Shown here: positions 33,584 to 35,171 of the stretch, in pieces
Position numbering within the stretch: position 1 is the stretch's first letter
Layout of the letters: each line of letters begins with the position of its first letter
Assembly (NCBI RefSeq): GCF_000981385.1
Contig: NZ_LATZ01000027.1
Location: 1 to 35,171, forward strand
Length of the DNA stretch: 35,171 nt
Source of the DNA: Bacillus sp. SA1-12
GTDB lineage: Bacteria > Bacillota > Bacilli > Bacillales > Bacillaceae
Direction: 5' to 3'
Made by a program: the position numbers and the translations under genes
The notes under the pieces: model-generated
Seen by the model: only the letters and a program-made list of their open reading frames with translations
What the model was told of the DNA's origin: nothing
Databases searched by the model: none

Positions 33584-34125
33584 ACTTTAATTCTTCCTTT
33601 CCGAACAGCCTTGACCCAGAAGCCGCCATGAATGGTTTTTGGCTCATAGGCAATAATAAATGCTTTTGGATCAAGCTCCTTTATGGTTTGATATAGCTTA
33701 AGTTCATATTTTCTTGGCGTTAAAATCTGCATGGATAGACGGTCACCTTCTAATCCATTTGCCATCCAATTTGTTACTCCAAATCCTTTCTCACGTATTT
33801 GCTTTGGCAAATCCTTTTCATGTTCAGTTGAAATAACATTAACCGTAATATACCCAAGCGCCAGTTTCTCTTCTATTTTCATCCCTACTATGACGCCAAG
33901 TCCATAACCAATCGCGTAGGCAATTAAATTTTGAATTTCATTTAAGTTATCGAGTACTAATCCAAGACCAACTACATAAATGATTACCTCAAACATACTT
34001 ATAAATGCAGCTAAATACCGTCTTCCTTTTAACGTTAAAATCATTCTGATCGTAAAAAATGAGACATACACAATATTTATGAGCAAAATGATGATAACCA
34101 TTGTAATACTGTTGTGAAGCAACAC
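33580..34125 (-). CDS. yebE: DUF2179/UPF0316 membrane protein YebE
   Basis: A 181-residue protein with three N-terminal transmembrane helices (about residues 9-30, 36-58 and 64-84), then a cytosolic DUF2179-type domain ([20 protein letters not shown] and [15 protein letters not shown]). The N-terminal half, [14 protein letters not shown], is highly similar to B. subtilis YebE. DUF2179 domains occur in membrane proteins of uncertain role. The start is GTG at 34125, with AAGGAGG only 4 nt away; TTG at 34122 would have a better 7-nt spacing, so the first codon is uncertain by one. Confidence 0.92.
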   Translation of the reverse strand: MLLHNSITMVIIILLINIVYVSFFTIRMILTLKGRRYLAAFISMFEVIIYVVGLGLVLDNLNEIQNLIAYAIGYGLGVIVGMKIEEKLALGYITVNVISTEHEKDLPKQIREKGFGVTNWMANGLEGDRLSMQILTPRKYELKLYQTIKELDPKAFIIAYEPKTIHGGFWVKAVRKGRIKV

Positions 34126-34374
34126 AACTCCTCCTTAGGTTAAACAATAAATTAGGCTATATTTTACTAAAATTTTTTTACAGATACAATGGTAAAAGTT
34201 ATTCATTTATAAGATGCTTTTTCCCTTATAGATATTGTTATCGTCTCCAATTATTTATTGAATATTCAGATAGAAGGGAATTGAATATCTTATATTTGAA
34301 TAATTTTTTGTTTTTTTAAATGAGTTCTCTAAAACATGCCTTGTTTTTCACTGCAGGCAATTACTTTCCTTTAG
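34126..34374. other. Intergenic region upstream of yebE, no gene seen
   Basis: About 250 nt of AT-rich sequence. A weak minus-strand promoter may exist (TTGTAT, 17-bp spacer, TAAAAT near 34168), and the region has short direct repeats of ATTGAATAT. I see no gene or clear structure. Confidence 0.35.
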
Positions 34375-34635
34375 CAGGAGCTTCTTTAGAGCCTTGCCGC
34401 CTGTATAGCTCCGCTGTCCTTTGTTCAGACACGAACCCCGCGCCTTAAACCACATAATGGCAGAGTAACACTGAACTTCCCATTACCTTTTCAATATTAC
34501 AAATAGACCAGTATCTCCACTGATCTTTTCATCTTCTTACCCGACAGCATCCTACTCTCACCGAACTTGCACAGGATGTGCTGACTTCACGTTGCCGCAG
34601 GCGTGGCGCTCTTAGTAGAAGCTCCTTTATTTGCT
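34375..34635. repeat. Imperfect inverted repeats around a 5S rRNA remnant
   Basis: The plus strand at about 34375-34403 reads GGAGCTTCTTTAGAGCC then TTGCCGCC. The minus strand at about 34590-34625 reads GGAGCTTCTACTAAGAGC and later GCGGCAAC. The two lie in opposite orientation either side of the degenerate 5S copy. Between them is a palindrome GCACATCCTGTGC (about 34569-34581). The whole 34375-34635 stretch is more GC-rich than its surroundings. It may be an interspersed repeat; this is inference from similarity to repeats I recall in Bacillus. Confidence 0.45.
34505..34565 (-). pseudogene. Degenerate second copy of the 5S rRNA 3' end and terminator
   Basis: On the minus strand this runs GTGAGAGTAGGATGCTGTCG, then GGTAAGAAGATGAAAAGATC and a hairpin. 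It aligns nearly base for base with the end of the intact 5S gene and its terminator (34716-34770). The arm AGATCAGTGGAGATACTGGTCT is the same 9-bp hairpin with one base changed, but has no following T-run (TATTTG). Upstream of GTGAGAGTAGG the similarity stops. It therefore looks like the decayed tail of a second 5S gene at the end of the rRNA operon. Confidence 0.7.
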
Positions 34636-34707
34636 TCTCCCAAGCCTCAGGCTAGAAGAGTTACTTGGTTTCTACTTTTTCTAAAAAACCTTACGGTTTT
34701 ACTTAAA

Positions 34708-34737
34708 TAAAAAAAAGACCAGTATCTCTACTGATCT
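34708..34737 (-). terminator. Terminator after the 5S rRNA
   Basis: On the minus strand, AGATCAGTA / TACTGGTCT form a 9-bp stem (one G-U pair) with a 4-nt loop, followed by a run of seven or eight Ts. It lies 12-13 nt from the 5S 3' end. Confidence 0.92.
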
Positions 34738-34748
34738 TTTCTCTTCTT

Positions 34749-34864
<116 letters not shown>

Positions 34865-34940
34865 TATATTAAGTTTGAAGGCATGTTCCTTCAAAACTAG
34901 ATAACGATTTTTCAATTCATTTACTGAGCATACGCATTTG

Positions 34941-35171
<231 letters not shown>

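Noticed and set aside
34380..34500. tRNA remnant near GGGGTTCG on the minus strand
   Set aside because: Only a TTC-like scrap is visible; no acceptor stem or anticodon arm can be folded.

Overview
This window is ordinary low-GC Gram-positive chromosome, almost certainly from a member of the Bacillaceae. The proteins read like close relatives of Bacillus subtilis proteins, and the gene order closely follows the B. subtilis yebE-yebG-purEKBCSQLFMNHD-yerABC-pcrB-pcrA-ligA-yerH-opuE-gatCAB region. Shine-Dalgarno sequences are strong, sigma-A type promoters are clear, and there is a guanine-class purine riboswitch, PurR boxes and a CcpA cre site. The species cannot be fixed from the sequence alone; the interspersed palindromic repeats suggest a Cytobacillus/Mesobacillus-like Bacillus, which is only an impression.

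Layout, left to right. Positions 1-102 are the 5' end of a 16S rRNA on the minus strand, with its leader and two tandem promoters up to about 340. Next, on the minus strand, is gatCAB (470-3676; Gln-tRNA amidotransferase), then an Hsp20 gene. A plus-strand proline/sodium symporter (putP/opuE) follows, with a cre-like site upstream. Then come a minus-strand BASS-family transporter, a plus-strand unknown two-helix membrane protein, and the minus-strand P5C dehydrogenase rocA. The minus-strand genes yerH (CamS-like lipoprotein), ligA, pcrA and pcrB (9767-16020) form a DNA replication/repair and lipid cluster. yerC-yerB-yerA (16382-19529) follows. Two small plus-strand membrane-protein genes, a YgaP-like protein and a 33-residue EYxxD protein, sit between yerA and the pur operon.

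Positions 20081-33074 hold the complete minus-strand purine operon purE-K-B-C-S-Q-L-F-M-N-H-D. It encodes all the proteins needed from PRPP to IMP, except that the FGAR-forming step uses purN only. The operon is preceded by two PurR boxes, a consensus promoter and a guanine riboswitch with a 23-bp perfect terminator stem. Upstream lie yebG and yebE, then a 5S rRNA with its terminator, a degenerate second copy of the 5S 3' end, and the 3' end of a 23S rRNA. The whole protein-coding segment therefore lies between two rRNA operons in the same orientation.

I did not find a clearly new defence, mobile or biosynthetic system. The most interesting signals are non-coding: (i) a family of palindromic elements with GGGTCTGACCC-like cores and GACAGCC/GACACCC outer arms, one of them inside the pur operon between purF and purM; (ii) the mutually exclusive structures of the pur leader; (iii) a 5S rRNA remnant between imperfect inverted repeats; (iv) a possible small RNA between pcrB and yerC; and (v) a 33-codon membrane-protein gene overlapping the 3' end of purD.
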